Assembly: GCA_023846275.1 (NCBI GenBank)
Contig: CM043875.1
Span: 21,952,593 to 22,016,592 of the forward strand
Length of the DNA: 64,000 nt
Origin: Vanilla planifolia
Lineage: Eukaryota > Streptophyta > Magnoliopsida > Asparagales > Orchidaceae
Reading direction: 5' to 3'
Below the pieces are notes generated by a model. It worked only from the letters and a program-made list of their open reading frames with translations. It made no database searches and was not told the DNA's origin. How positions within the stretch are numbered: the stretch's first letter is position 1; each line of letters begins with the position of its first letter. Made by a program: the position numbers and the translations under genes. Below are positions 42,028 through 53,719 of the stretch, one piece after another.

Positions 42028-42561
42028 TTGCTGGGAGGGTGGCTGGGAGGAGCAATCACGTCAACAAGGACGTTGACTCCAAAGAGTGACCTTTTGGGGG
42101 CAACCTGGCCCCTGGCCAATCCGAATTGGGGAACCTTGAAAGCTATCCGGTTTGGAGGAACTGTATCCGGCTTGAAGGAACTGTCTACTGGGGCTTGGAG
42201 CCCACGCGCAGGTGAACGCATTAGTCCCAACGGGAAGGAAGCTATTAGGCCAGCTCCAGATTTGGGCGTTTGGGGTTCAAGCTATGGAGTCAGGGGGGAG
42301 CTGGGAACAAAAGGAACCCGAAATAGGCCATGGACTTGGATCGGTGGTAGGTCCGGGCAGGATTTGATGGTTCAGCTTGAGGGATTGACTTTCCCTCAGC
42401 CGGTAGGTCTCGTTCAAAAGCCACTTTCACTTGTGCTAAACTATTCGCAGGAGTCGAAACAGAAGTTCCCCTACGGGGGCCCCCCCTCTGGGGATTCTTT
42501 TTCGTTGGAGCACAAAACCGAGAGACTTTTTGATTCTTTTGATTTGGTTCCCAACCATTAA
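42028..42561 (+). other. 177-codon open frame in the organelle-type insert, no known family
   Basis: This is the longest open frame of the window. It is Gly, Leu and Ser rich (MLGGWLGGAI at the start, then GLKELSTGAWSPRAGE) with no predicted signal, membrane span or motif that I recognise. Frames of this size are frequent by chance in the GC-balanced intergenic DNA of plant mitochondria. I list it because it is open for over 530 bp, but do not regard it as a gene in the nucleus. A 121-codon frame follows 22 bp downstream at 42,583-42,948. Confidence 0.25.
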
Positions 42562-44639
42562 CCCGAACTAGCCAACAAAGACATGGTCCTCGGCACCTTG
42601 CCTAGGAATAAGAGACTTTCATGTCGGGGTGGCTGGTGGTTTCGGGATCCCGTCGAAAATGCGCAAAATGGATCTAGACGACGAAAGGCACACGTCAGAA
42701 TGAATTCCGGTCAAGGTCAAGTCAAAAAGATTCGATATGTGGAATCGTCTTGCGCCATATGTACTGAAATTGTTCGGGAGACATGGTCAAAGCCCGGTGA
42801 AGCCACCAAGGTGCTTTTCCAAAGCTTTAGATTGTGGGGGAACAGTACCATCTTTTCCCCTATTGTATGGAAAAAAAAGGGGGGCCCCGGGACCAGAGGG
42901 GGGCAAGAAGAATTCAAACCGCTGACCGGAAGCGGCTCCCCCCGCTAGAGCTACTCAAGTGACTCCACCAGTTTGTTTCATACCTGTTCGTTTTTCCGAG
43001 TGTGAGACTTCAATTCGCGGGGCTTGCTAACACGTTCATTTCCGTGTAGCGATGGCATCGCAGCCAAACACCTGGGGAGCCCGCTTCCCGCTCTTGAAGT
43101 CATTCCCCCTTTCCTCACCCGGGGCAGGGGCCCCTCTGGGGAATTGGACTTCTCGGGGGATTCCATCCAGCTGTTAGGAGTGAAAATGAAAATTTTGTTG
43201 GGGGATTCCCACACGGATATACTCCCGGAAGCACCGACTATAGAGAACCTACAAAAGAAGATCAAACTTCAAACTAGTTCAGATAGCCCCCCTTGTTCAT
43301 TAGCTTCAATCCGGCGTTCATGTTGCCCACTTTGGTTCGGTATTTACCCCCAAAGGGAATTCAGGATGCTCGGGTAAATAAGATTCATGATCGATTTTTG
43401 AAAGATCTTTGCTGAGTTCTTGACGAATTCTTGCCCCGCAAAAGCATGGGCAAGGGGCCCCCCTAAGCTGGGCGGCCAGCCGGGAAAAGAAAACCGGCCT
43501 CAAATCCAATCCAACGGGACTTTGACTTTTCCCTGACTCACATCACATCACAATCAGTGTGAATTCTGAGACGAAGTCTGGGGCGGCCGGCAGTACGTAA
43601 TCCGTGCAGTCCATTTTGGTCTGAAATCAGCACCGGGGGCGGTCAGGGGCGATCTACTCCAATCTTGGAAATGTTATCCGCAGAGGTGGAAGGACACCCT
43701 CGTTAGATCTGCTGCGTGAGCAACCCGACTCTGACATGTGCTCTATAGGCCGCACTCCATCTTTCTCTTTCTATTAACGAGAACGAGATTTCAAACTAAC
43801 AATTTTGCTTCTGTATCCGAATTTTCGCTCTTTATTATCATTTCTACCGAGCTGAAAAAAGAAAAGAAGCCGAAGAGAATCTGGGGAAGGTTATGTCAGA
43901 AAGGGTGCTGACTCCAGAAAATTCTATTGAAGCGCATCGCATAATTGGTTCAAATCATGAGAAAATCAAATTCGAATTCTAAATTCTATAAATATCTAAA
44001 TGAGAAATTCGAAAGAAGCTTGCTTCTTCACAAGCTGATCCCCGCCCCGTTTCCTGTCCGTTCCGACCGGCAGCAGCTGGGTCTCCGGGCTGACCCTTCA
44101 TTTCATTCAAAGGTTCGGTCGAAAGCTTGGTTCTGATTCCGGTGATGAGTATGGATAATCTCTGCTTTAGTCTATGATTCCACAGTGGAATCCACTCTGC
44201 CCTCGCAGAATGCTTCTGAAACAGCAGGAGAAGCGTCGGTGTGGGTACCAGAGGTGAGGTGACAGTCTGGATTCCAAATCAGCCGTGAATATGGGGATTG
44301 GTCCAACCAGGGACTTTTTTGAACCGGGGCCCATCGTCTCCACCCCGTAGGAACTGCGAGATCGCCTCAAGGACGCCTTCGGCATCCAGAGGTCACGGAC
44401 CGACCATAGATCCTGTTCAATAAGTGGAACACTCCTGACTCCTTCTTGGTTATTGGTACCAATTTGTTTCACCCGGTTCCGACTTTGATGTGCTTGGGTA
44501 GCTCGCTAGCAGGCTTGCTTGTTCGAAAATTTGGATTCGACTTCTCAATTCATTGTTCAAATTACACTTTTTTCTTTGATTGGTATAAATCAAATAATTA
44601 TCAAGATCTTCTTCATCTAGTTTCTCTCTGATGTCCAAA

Positions 44640-44777
44640 GAAGGGGAAGAATTGGATCCGGATAAAATGGAGAAGGGGGATTTCTTCTTCAATCAAATAG
44701 TTTGGGCGCCTCAAATATGGCGCTCTTGTGGCAATCTATTTGATTGTATCAAAAGGTCCACTGAATTGGGATTTCCC
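44640..44777 (+). pseudogene. ycf2: fragment of plastid ycf2
   Basis: The frame reads [20 protein letters not shown], then [17 protein letters not shown] and KRSTELGFP before a stop at 44,778. Plastid Ycf2 has the same run near its C-terminal end: [34 protein letters not shown] and ERPNELGFPYW from memory of the family. So about 46 codons are preserved with several substitutions (PWGF to SCGN, ERPN to KRST). The rest of the more than 2,000-residue protein is absent on both sides. In chloroplasts Ycf2 is part of a membrane ATPase complex linked to protein import; this fragment cannot act. It shows that plastid DNA is part of the insert. Confidence 0.85.
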
Positions 44778-44854
44778 TAGCATCTTGACTCGTCGAACTC
44801 TTCTTTGGTTTCAATGTCAGACTACTCACAGTATAACTGCTACGAGGGAAGTTG

Positions 44855-44940
44855 TTCCTGTGCTTGCGGAGGAAGTCCACCGTGCTGTCCACTCCCTTGG
44901 GCCCAACCGCGCCCCGGGCATTGATGGGATCCATTATCCA
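44855..44940 (+). pseudogene. LINE-like reverse transcriptase fragment within the organelle insert
   Basis: The frame reads VLAEEVHRAVHSLGPNRAPG followed by IDGIHY. This corresponds to the segment EEVxxAVxxLxPxKAPGPDGF found just before the fingers of LINE reverse transcriptases. About 29 codons are preserved, then the frame changes to unrelated sequence. It lies within 100 bp of the end of the ycf2 fragment. It is GC-rich and CpG-rich, unlike the nuclear LINEs in this window, so it probably came in with the organelle DNA instead of being part of a local LINE. Related maturase-type reverse transcriptases are an alternative. Confidence 0.5.
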
Positions 44941-45127
44941 CCGCTTCGTCAGCAGAGACGAGAGCAGGGCCTTACGCCGACTAGAACTAGAATAGAGGAA
45001 CTCTGATTTGATAGAATATATAAAGCGAGGCTCTTGGAACTGAGGTGGTACAGTGAGCCGTTAGGCGAACAATCGAATTTCCGGAAAGCTGGCCAAACAT
45101 AAATCAACAACGAAAATAATCAAAAAA

Positions 45128-48100
45128 GCTTTGATTGTGTCACTTAAGTTATATTTCTTAGGGTGCCATTGATCAAAATGGCCATAAAGGTTGAGGGAAA
45201 AAATTGATTTATCACAATTTTTTTGATATATTGTTATAACGTTATGCAATTCTTACTTAAAAATGTTGGTATGGCAGATGAGCAAATGATCAATCCAATG
45301 CCATAGTTCTAGTAGGATAAACTTTTAAGAGCTTGTATTATTGATCTTCTTATGAAAAGTAAATCATTGGAAGCCTAACTTCAATATAATAGTAATTGAA
45401 GAAATTAAATATGTGGTTAAATCCTTTAATATGCATGTTTAACAAAAACTTTAAGAATTTTTTGGATTTATAATTTTGAAAAAAAGGAGTTCAAGCTAAT
45501 CCAAGCAAAGTGAGAGATTTGAATATCCATCCTCTAAAACACTTTGAGATGCACAATGTCTTATAGGAAGAATTGTGTATCTTGCTTCACTTGTATTTCT
45601 AGAGGTAAAGCTCAACCAACATTTGAACTCTTCAAGATTTAATCAAGAGTCAAATGAACCATGAAATATAAAGATGTTTTTAAAAGATTTCAAAACTTGT
45701 CAATGTTTTTTTACCATTCTCACTGGTCTTATTTCAAAACTTTTCAATTGTAGAAGAATCTTCTAACTTGGGTTTCTTTTTTATCAATCTTGTGCAATTC
45801 AAATTAAAGGGGCTTAAAAGATATTTTCTTGTTACTAATAATCAAGCAAAATATTTCATCTTTGGACACAAATATGCCATATGCTTATATTTCGAATTTA
45901 TAAAAGTTTATAGTGATTCCATCTTGTAACCAACCTATTAAGTAATATGCACAAATGAAATAAAATTAAATTCTTATTATTAGATACTCTTATCTCTTAT
46001 TGACATATTTAAGCATACTAACATATCCAAATTCCATGAGATCAAAACCAAAAGTTTATTGTGCAAAGTTTGAAGATCCATCTAGTGAAACTCCTATTCT
46101 CAAGAGCAAATTACTTTTGTTCCACAACTCCTTATTCATCAATTTAAGAGGCCACCTTACTAGATGGATGCCCTTAAGGAATGACTTAAATTAGGAAATC
46201 TTCCCCTTTAAAATTTGACTATAAAAGGGGTAAAGCATAAAAAGAATGTATATTTTGAAAAATGGTTAATTATTAAGGATGCAACATCTTGAAAGTCTAT
46301 TTGTTTATAATGTGTAATAATTGAGATACTCTTTCTTTCGAGAATATAAATTTAATATTTTGATTAATAAAGTTGATATTATTAAATTTGGTGACTTAGA
46401 AAAAATAGTAATGTCCAATTACACCACAAAAAACATGCCATTTTATCAAATATTTTAGAAATTTGAAATAAGAACATTTTTGGAAAGAGCTTATTCAAAA
46501 CAATCTAAAGGTCAACTTATATTGTGTTAAAATTTAATTAATTTATTTTATATTTTTAAATTTCAAGGAATAAATGAAATATTTTAAATTAAAACTATTA
46601 TATTTTCCTTAAAAGCTTATGTAGGAAGGAAATTTGAGCATAATTATTACCTTGAGCAGCCATAAGGTAACCCATGGGAGAACTAAGTGTGGTGATTAAT
46701 CTTTAAGGAGAAGTCTTTATGTGAGGAAATGTTGAAGAAAATAAAAAGAATGATAGTTGTAGTTGGGTGGCTTTGAGAATAAATAACATGATAAAAATAT
46801 AGCAAATAAGGGTTGTGGCTATTGAAGAAACTTATAGTAAAGAGAATACAGCTATTACAAAAACGAATAGCATAGAAGCTTCCTAGAGTTAATGAAGAAA
46901 GAAATCAACTTTTGCAAGAAAAAGACAGACTAGAGTGGAAGATCAGGGTTACTACAATAAGAGAAGTGATTAAGACCTCGAGAAACTTAGCTTTTACTTG
47001 CTACAACTATGAAAATAATTATTAAGGTTGTTGTAATTGTAGTTCCTTAAATTATTCAAAGAGATTACTTCAAAATTCATTCCTACTTGCTTTAAATTGC
47101 ATGATAGCAAGGAAATCTATAAATTGGAAAGACTTGAGCTTGTATTAATGTAATACATGAGATTTTGCTCTATTAAAGTGTTTTTGTTGTAATTAATTGG
47201 TATTAAATTTAATTAATGTGAAATTTGGAATTTGATTAAGAATAAAACATAGAAGAAAGACCAATTTTTTGGCATCCATCATCAAGAAAGTGCTATATGT
47301 CTAAGTTCTAAGAGCTTAGTGTGTCCTGACCATGTACAATATGTTGTGCTTAGATTTATAGTACATCAAAACTAATGGACAATCTATTGCACCCATGCAT
47401 ATATTTCATCTAGCTTAATATATGCTATGTTCGAGTTGGAAGGAATAATGGAAATGTGGTATTTTGTACATTAAGAAAATGTGATTTACAAAGTAAGTCA
47501 TTCATAATGACTTGATCATATTATAATATCTTTTGCATAATCTTCATTACAAAAGAAGTGTTGTGTTGTTGACCCCTAACTATGATGCTTTGTTTATAAT
47601 AACAATCTATAAGTATTTTTAATAAATTTGTTAAAATAAAGTTTTAGATTTTAGATAGTTGATGCTTGTGTTTATGAGAGAACTTAAAGAAAAGAAAAGT
47701 AAAGGCGAAATCACATAAATATCATCTCGGTTGGAGTAGCAAATCACAAGAGTTATATTTTAAATTTAACTTTAGATATTTTAATTTGTTTTGATTAAAA
47801 TGTTAAGCTTGATTAAAATTTTTTTATAAGATATATAAGTTAAATTAAAATTAATCATTATAAAATGATATTAAAGTTTCCAATATCATTTATCATCTTA
47901 TCTTGACCATCTTATGAAGTATTTCACTTTAATCATATCCATAGAATCTTCCTTAACTTGTTGTAAAAAGTGCATTATCGAAGTATTAATTAATTAATAA
48001 AACATATATAGTAATAATAAAAAAAAACTAATTTCAATTTAACCTATCTTTCCATAATTAAACCATTTAAGCTTTGGGATGCTTCTGGTCAGGAAATGAA

Positions 48101-49190
48101 TCTTGAACCCATTTGGTATAGTAAAAATGTATAGGCATCAATCCCAAATCCAGATGAAAGTGTGTCAAATAAGATTATTACTATTGCATCCATAAATCAA
48201 GTATAATTCATCACAAGCAAAGTGGGTCATAACTTCTTAAGTGAGCCTGGGGTAGCCAATCCTAATAGGTTGACCAAAAGGATCACAGAACATTCTAAAC
48301 GAAAAAATTGCTTAGTTCTTTCTTACAATATGGGACTAAAACCAATTTTCTTTTGACGCAAGTGGCTTTCAATTTGTGGAAGTAATATCCAACATTTGAT
48401 TGAGCAATTTTACAATCAAATGGTCTTCGTCTCATCAATGTTTTAAAAATGCTTATTATTCAATCGAACAAATTCAAGATCACACAATCCACACTTTATT
48501 TGTGACTAAGATCATATTTTATGTCCAATTACTTTCAATTCTAAAGGGCTAGATCAAATGTTATTTTCTAGATAGTACTAGTTTAATTTTAGGCACTTGA
48601 TTATTCAAGTTTCTTGATCAAATGGTGCAGGTTACTTCTAACCTATGTAACAGCTCTTTTAGCCATTATTATGAGCTATTAGAATTTTTATTTGAAAAAT
48701 GATTTTCTAATTAAAATATATGCCCACAAAGGTATTAATGATTGTTTGTTATGCTTGTTAATTACTTTTAACCATTAGAAAATATCTATACAAATAAGAA
48801 TTCTTAAACAAAATTGATTGATGAAATTTTTACACAATCTAAGAAAAACTTTTTAAGTTACGACATTTAATTGCCCAGGCTCATCATTTCTTCCTTATGT
48901 TGCATCCTTCAGTTGTCAAACCCTACTTTCTTTTTTCTTCTTAAATTACCCAAGTTCTTTGTTTTTTTATTTTTAATTGATTCAATCAAAATAAATATGC
49001 CTTGTTAAGAATTCATCAAGCATAAGATTTTTGTTTATTGACTGTGATTTAGTGTCACCAAATATTTTCCTTTAATCAATACTTTTATTTCATTGTAAGG
49101 TCATAGTAATCATCTGTTTTATTTCATTGTTATAAAGTTCGAACTTCTCTATTATTTGGTTAAAGGCTTATATTGATTAAATTATTAATT
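45128..49190. other. unresolved AT-rich DNA
   Basis: No gene is recognised. A good TATA-box sequence, CTATAAAAGGGG, is at 46,219-46,230, but nothing recognisable lies downstream, so it may be a relic of an LTR. The stretch 48,010-48,660, read on the - strand, shares words with LTR remnant A, for example TTTTAGTCCCATATTGTAAG here against TTTTAGTCCTATATTACAAA at 7,000. It may therefore be a fourth, more decayed copy of that family. Confidence 0.35.
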
Positions 49191-49194
49191 TTTT

Positions 49195-49405
49195 TTTAGT
49201 TTTTCTTGGGGATGAATGTACTTGATTTTAAGTTGAACCACCTAAAAATCACTATTGTATAATTTTACTTTTGTTGACTTTTTTATTTCATAATGATATA
49301 CAAATTTATTATTAAAGAAAAATTAATTTGTTTTAAGTGATTTTATAAGATATCTAAATTTTTATTCCTATCAATTCACTCTTCTCTTATTGAACAATAC
49401 TTTAA
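49195..49405 (+). mobile_element. Copia-type LTR remnant, U5 end, + strand
   Basis: The motif pair reads GGGGATGAATGTACTTGA and then TTGAACCACCTAAAAATC near 49,232-49,252. It is followed 115 bp on by the end motif TCAATTCACTCTTCTCTTAT (49,369-49,389). The second motif is identical over 14 bases to the copy at about 5,485 (TTGAACCACCTAAA). The left part and the internal region are not recognisable. Confidence 0.5.
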
Positions 49406-49694
49406 GCTGAGGAAAAAGGGGAATAAAAAAGAAATAATCTTAGAGAAATTAAGTAAGAGAATTAAATTAATTATCATATAAGTTACTAACATTTATACTT
49501 CCATAAAAATGTTGTGAATGCTTTTTAAACTTAAAAAGTATGTACATATTATGATATAACAAAAGTCCAACCTAACTTTAGCTTTTATGATTCCATGTGC
49601 ATAAGGTTCTTATGTCATTCATAGGTGTTCACAAAACATAATTCAATTATGTACCAACTAGGCTCATTTAATGATCTTAAGCCATACCATTTTG

Positions 49695-50115
49695 TAAGGT
49701 ACGATGCATTATGAATAGTGTCGACCCCATTTTGTAGCTAAATGAATTCATACTCGGCCTGGTCGAAGGAACCGACTAGTTGAGTAGGACTTCAATGGGT
49801 GTTGTCATTGAGAAATAATCATGGACTGTATTAGTCTAATGTGGTTTGCTATCCATTATCAAGAAATAATCATGGACTTTACTATTTTGAGGTGGTGCGC
49901 TATCCAGCTTGTTATATATTTGTCTTATCAATGTGGTAGGTAGATCGTCTAGTGACAATAAACACACCATTTGAATAGTATCAACCCTTTTTTTGTAAAA
50001 GAACAAATGATGGTCATTCAAGTCTAGGTATGCACCATTCTTAATAATACTTCTTCAAGCTTTGTAGTCATATAATGGTCATAAACTATATGAGTCTGAT
50101 GTAATCAATAGTCCA
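49695..50115 (+). repeat. diverged tandem duplication with an internal 51-bp repeat
   Basis: AAATAATCATGGACT occurs at 49,813 and 49,864, each followed by about 30 bp of similar sequence ending GCTATCCA, giving a period of 51 bp. On a larger scale GAATAGTGTCGACCCC (about 49,713) corresponds to GAATAGTATCAACCC (about 49,974), and the parts following both end in a GAGTCTGATGTAATC or TAGTCTAATGTGG word plus TCCA. That suggests an older duplication of about 260-275 bp. No function can be assigned. Confidence 0.6.
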
Positions 50116-50460
50116 ACGTTTCTGCAATAGAAAAGAAGGAATTGAAGTGTCATCTAGTATAATTTGTTAGGAAATTTTGTACATTATTTTTGCAATAGTA
50201 TCAAATTTATTAAAATTTAGTATTGAATCAATGTTAACTTGGAATGATCTAACTTTGTACCTTGTATGATATCTGAATGCAAGGTAGGTGAGGTTTTTCC
50301 ATGTTTATTTAGGCCTTGCATTAAAATAGAATATTATAATAGTCTCATGTTTATGTATTATCTGATTGCTCAACCATTTTTGTAATTTTTCTTGGTACAT
50401 TTTTTCCTTCATTGTAAATGAATTTCCATCCATCAAATTGCTTAAAAAACCTTGCTTGTA

Positions 50461-50660
50461 TTATTTATTACTTATAAAATGTTTCCCATGTAGTTTTAGG
50501 CTCCCTTGGATCATTTTAATTAATGTGATATAATCTAATTCAATGACAACCATAGTAATATTATTACTTTTGCTTAGTTCCAAAGCTTTTATGATAGTAG
50601 GCACAGTTTCTTCCATATTATAGCATTTTCTTAGCAAAAAACTCAAATTCATTTATTATA
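50461..50660 (-). pseudogene. LINE 3 RNase H remnant
   Basis: A 63-codon frame contains VPTIIKALELSKSNNITMVV then IELDYITLIKMIQG. This corresponds to EAxALLxGLxLAxxLGxxxVxVExDxxxVVxxIxG of plant LINE RNase H. The Asp of the ELD strand is kept. The frame starts after the first catalytic Asp, and the end of the domain (HxxREGNxxAD) is not recognisable to the left. Confidence 0.7.
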
Positions 50661-51929
50661 TTACATTTGTAATCGTGAATGATTTCACCAACTATAGATC
50701 ACTCCTTTTTGTAGCTTCCATGGAAATGAGCTTCACATTTTTGGTTAGTAGAAATCTTGAGTTGTTGAATTCAAATGCTTTGTATCTCATTTGTGTTTAT
50801 TAGAGAACTAAACCCAATTACATTAGGTGCATGTCTTCTTGCATAGTTTGTATTAAAGGAAAAAATTTGTATATGCTATAATAGCTTCTAATGATGACAT
50901 TGTTAATGATCACATCTATTTAATTAGTTTCCTCATGCACTTTAATATTTATTGCCTTCCATATTTCTCAATATATTAATAATGATATAATCTAAAGCAC
51001 TTCAATCCTTGTTAAGCTTTTAATAATCTACTACCACAAACTATTATGTAAGTCGTTAATGTTATATGGCTTCACTTGATAATTTGTAGAAAGATCACAT
51101 CTTCTTTGCCAGATCATAGTGAGCAAAAGCATGGTCTAAGGAGTCATCATTAAAATAATTAGGGTAGTTGGAGGCAAGCTAAATATTAATTTATGTGGTT
51201 GTTTTGAGAAAGACATGACCTTGTTTGAGATTCATTATACCAACATAAAAATCTTGATAGGGCATGTAGAGTTCTAAATCATTTTTATAGATTTTATGAT
51301 GTGGAACTTGCTTCTTATGACATTCCATATAGATTGTAGGTTAAATGTCCCATCCATAATGAGGGTTTAGATTAATGAACCTGACTTAATGCAAATGATT
51401 AAGTTCTTTGACAATAAGCTCCTAGTTCCTTCCATGCACTTTTATATATCTATAATGATACCCTTTGTATTACCATTCATGTATCTATCTTTCATGAATT
51501 TATCCAAAAGTGATTGACCAAATAGGAGTTTTTAATTCAGCTTTTAAAGTCCTAAACCATTGTCCTTCATAGGAGCAAAAATTTCATCCCAAGTAACCCA
51601 ATGATGTTCGTTGGGGTTATCAACCTCCCCTTATAGGAAACAATTCCTTTTTTTTCAACTTTATCTAAGATTTGATTAGGGGAGTCTATAATCATTAATA
51701 CAAATGTTGGGATAATGGTTAAGACATGTCTCTCTAGTGTTAATCTTCTTCTCATAGATAGTAGCTTCTTCTGCTAGCTCACCATCTTGTTGGTTAAATT
51801 CTTTAAAATTTAATAAAAGTCAAATGCTTTTTTCCTACCAATGATGAAAGGGTAAGCCAAGTGTGTTTTAAGAATCAAACCATGCTAGAAACCAATGACC
51901 TTGCTATTGTTTTTGATCAGTGTTGACTT

Positions 51930-52095
51930 CTTTTTCTTACTAGTATAGAATTTAATCTTCTAATCATTTATTCAAAGGCATGATGAATATTTGCACTTCT
52001 TTAGAAATTCTTAAGGCAAGATATTGATCATAGGTTACTACTAGCAAATATAATTATATCATCTATAAAGCTAAGGTGTGAAATCAATAGGCATC
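51930..52095 (-). pseudogene. LINE 3 reverse transcriptase remnant, catalytic box
   Basis: The complement reads ISHLSFIDDIIIFASSNL, the counterpart of xxHLLFADDxIIFxxxx, with the DD pair intact and A changed to I. A stop follows, then SISCLKNF and, after another stop, RSANIHHAFE, which fit the LxxxLxxFxxxSGLxINxxKS helix. This is the other half of the reverse transcriptase split by the insert to the right. Confidence 0.8.
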
Positions 52096-52199
52096 TAACA
52101 TAGGAGCATTTCACTTTAGCTTATAAGCACAAACTAACTAGTGTTACAATAGCCCTATTCGAGCTTAAAGTCATGCTTGAGCTAAATGTTATTTTGATA

Positions 52200-53690
52200 A
52201 GTCATCTAGGTTTACTATAGATGTCAAACTATAGTAGTCCATTTTTTTCTATGGTATCCTTGCTATTTTTGATCTTATTCATTCTAGTATATTTTATAGC
52301 AATTTTGTATCATCATTGATGTCAATTCCTATTCATTTTCACTTGCACATTGTTTGCTCTCCATCGCCAATCGCTTGTCATAGTCAATCATTTGTCATCG
52401 CCAGTCATCTGTCATCACTTAGTCACCCACTACTCCAGGTAGCTGCTATTCTGGTTGTCCGATTACCATTGCTCAGTTGCTCAACATCACTTGGTCATCC
52501 ACCATCACTCTGCCACCCACTGCTTCTTAGTCACCCTATATCATTGGGTCACTCATTGGCTACTCGCCATTTATTTATCACTTGCTTTTATTGTTGGTCT
52601 CACCTATTATTGGCATCCCTATCTCATCATTATAGTTGTTCAATTATCATGTTACAAAATTGCATAATATTTGCTATGTTACAATTTTTTTCATGTATTT
52701 TTATATTTTGTATTTTTATTTGATATGGTTGACTCATAGAGAAAATGAATTTGGAACTCTAATGGTCTCTTTTAGATTTCTAAGTGATTTAACTCTAAAA
52801 TATTTATTTTTGTAGTGACTTTTTACCTCTTTCATGCTTATGTTATGTTCCAAAAAACATTTAATTTTATTTTACCTATGTTTAATTATTGAGCTCTCAT
52901 TTATCTATAAATAAAAAAGACTCCCTCATTATTAGAGGATGTTGTTCCTAAATTAAGTTTCTCTTATTAGTATGTTTTCATCTTCATGAGTAAAGAGTGT
53001 ACTCCTAACTTTTATTGAAGAGATTCTAACATCCTCTCTCTTTATCAGAGATAAAGATTTAAGATAAAAGACCTTTCACTAAGAGACTCGATAACCAATC
53101 AAATTCCTTCTTCCTCTAACACCCTATTCACTGCACCCTCAAGTCGTTATCCACCCTTTTACACCCTTGGTCAAACCACTAAATCACCACCCACCTTAAC
53201 AAAGCTCCAAATCTTAGCCAACTATCTTATTACCCCTTAGCCAAGCTTCTCTACCAACCCAAACCTCTATCTCATCACCCATTGCTATCTTTGGTGCTCA
53301 TAAGAAACTCCAAAAGAAACTATAAGCCACCATCTCCAAAAGTATGACCTCTTTCGACTACATTCATTTTTAGGTCACAATCCTAAGTTAAAGTTGCTCT
53401 TTATTTTATTAAAATATTCCACATAAAATTTATCTTTAATTCTCTTTTTTATATGGATAAAATTGGATGTGACAAAACTGCTCAATAAGATTTTATGTTT
53501 AACACCTTATGTATTGTCAAATACTTTACTGGATAATCTACACAATAATATAGGACATTGATCTTTGAATAATTCTAAAATATCATATACACCACTTAGC
53601 TCTAATTAGTTTATTGAGTATCTCTTATATTGTTGGCTCTAAATTAGGCCTTGGTAGAAGTTGTATTTGTCATGCATCAATAATGCTTAA
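52200..53690 (+). mobile_element. insertion of about 1.5 kb splitting LINE 3, possibly a solo LTR
   Basis: In L1 elements the RGLRQGDP and FADD motifs lie about 60-100 codons apart. Here they are separated by about 1.7 kb, so foreign DNA lies between. The insert shows a TATA-like sequence CTATAAATAAAA at 52,905-52,916, a CATCACTTGGTCA-type low-complexity repeat upstream of it and no protein domain, which is the make-up of an LTR on the + strand. I could not find the TG...CA ends or a target duplication, so boundaries and identity are uncertain. Confidence 0.45.
52365..52585 (+). repeat. degenerate CATCACTTGGTCACC-type short repeat
   Basis: Words such as CATCGCCAATCGCTTGTCA, CATCGCCAGTCATCTGTCAT, CATCACTTAGTCACCCAC, CATCACTTGGTCATCCAC and CACTGCTTCTTAGTCACCC follow each other at roughly 16-25 bp intervals with imperfect phase. 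The 135-codon Ser/His/Leu-rich frame over this stretch is a product of the repeat and not a protein. Confidence 0.65.
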
Positions 53691-53719
53691 TGTGGAGCTC
53701 TATCATTAGTGAATAGATT

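Larger units (their letters stand above)
42003..45127. mobile_element. insertion of organelle DNA, probably mitochondrial (NUMT-like)
   Basis: The composition changes abruptly at both ends, from very AT-rich to nearly balanced with many intact CpG sites, runs such as GGGGGCCCCCCC and non-repetitive texture, as in the intergenic DNA of plant mitochondria. A fragment of plastid ycf2 and a LINE-like fragment sit next to each other at 44,640-44,940. Plant mitochondrial genomes typically pick up such plastid and nuclear pieces. No standard mitochondrial gene (nad, cox, cob, atp, ribosomal) could be recognised, so the mitochondrial origin is inference. The seven bases GCTTTGA occur at both edges (41,996-42,002 and 45,128-45,134). 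Frames of 177 codons (42,028-42,561), 121 (42,583-42,948) and 117 (43,024-43,377) match nothing I know and are probably non-coding. Confidence 0.7.

Noticed and set aside
44446-44631. Possible nad5 start (GSSLAGLLVRKFG in a 61-codon frame)
   Set aside because: The likeness to the N-terminus of mitochondrial NAD5 is limited to a few residues and does not continue.
42003-45127. Bacterial contamination or a bacterial gene cluster as source of the GC-rich block
   Set aside because: A plant plastid ycf2 fragment lies within it, no bacterial gene is readable, and frames are short; a plant organelle origin explains it better.
52316-52723. 135-codon Ser/His/Leu-rich frame
   Set aside because: It is produced by the CATCACTTGG-type short repeat and matches no protein family.
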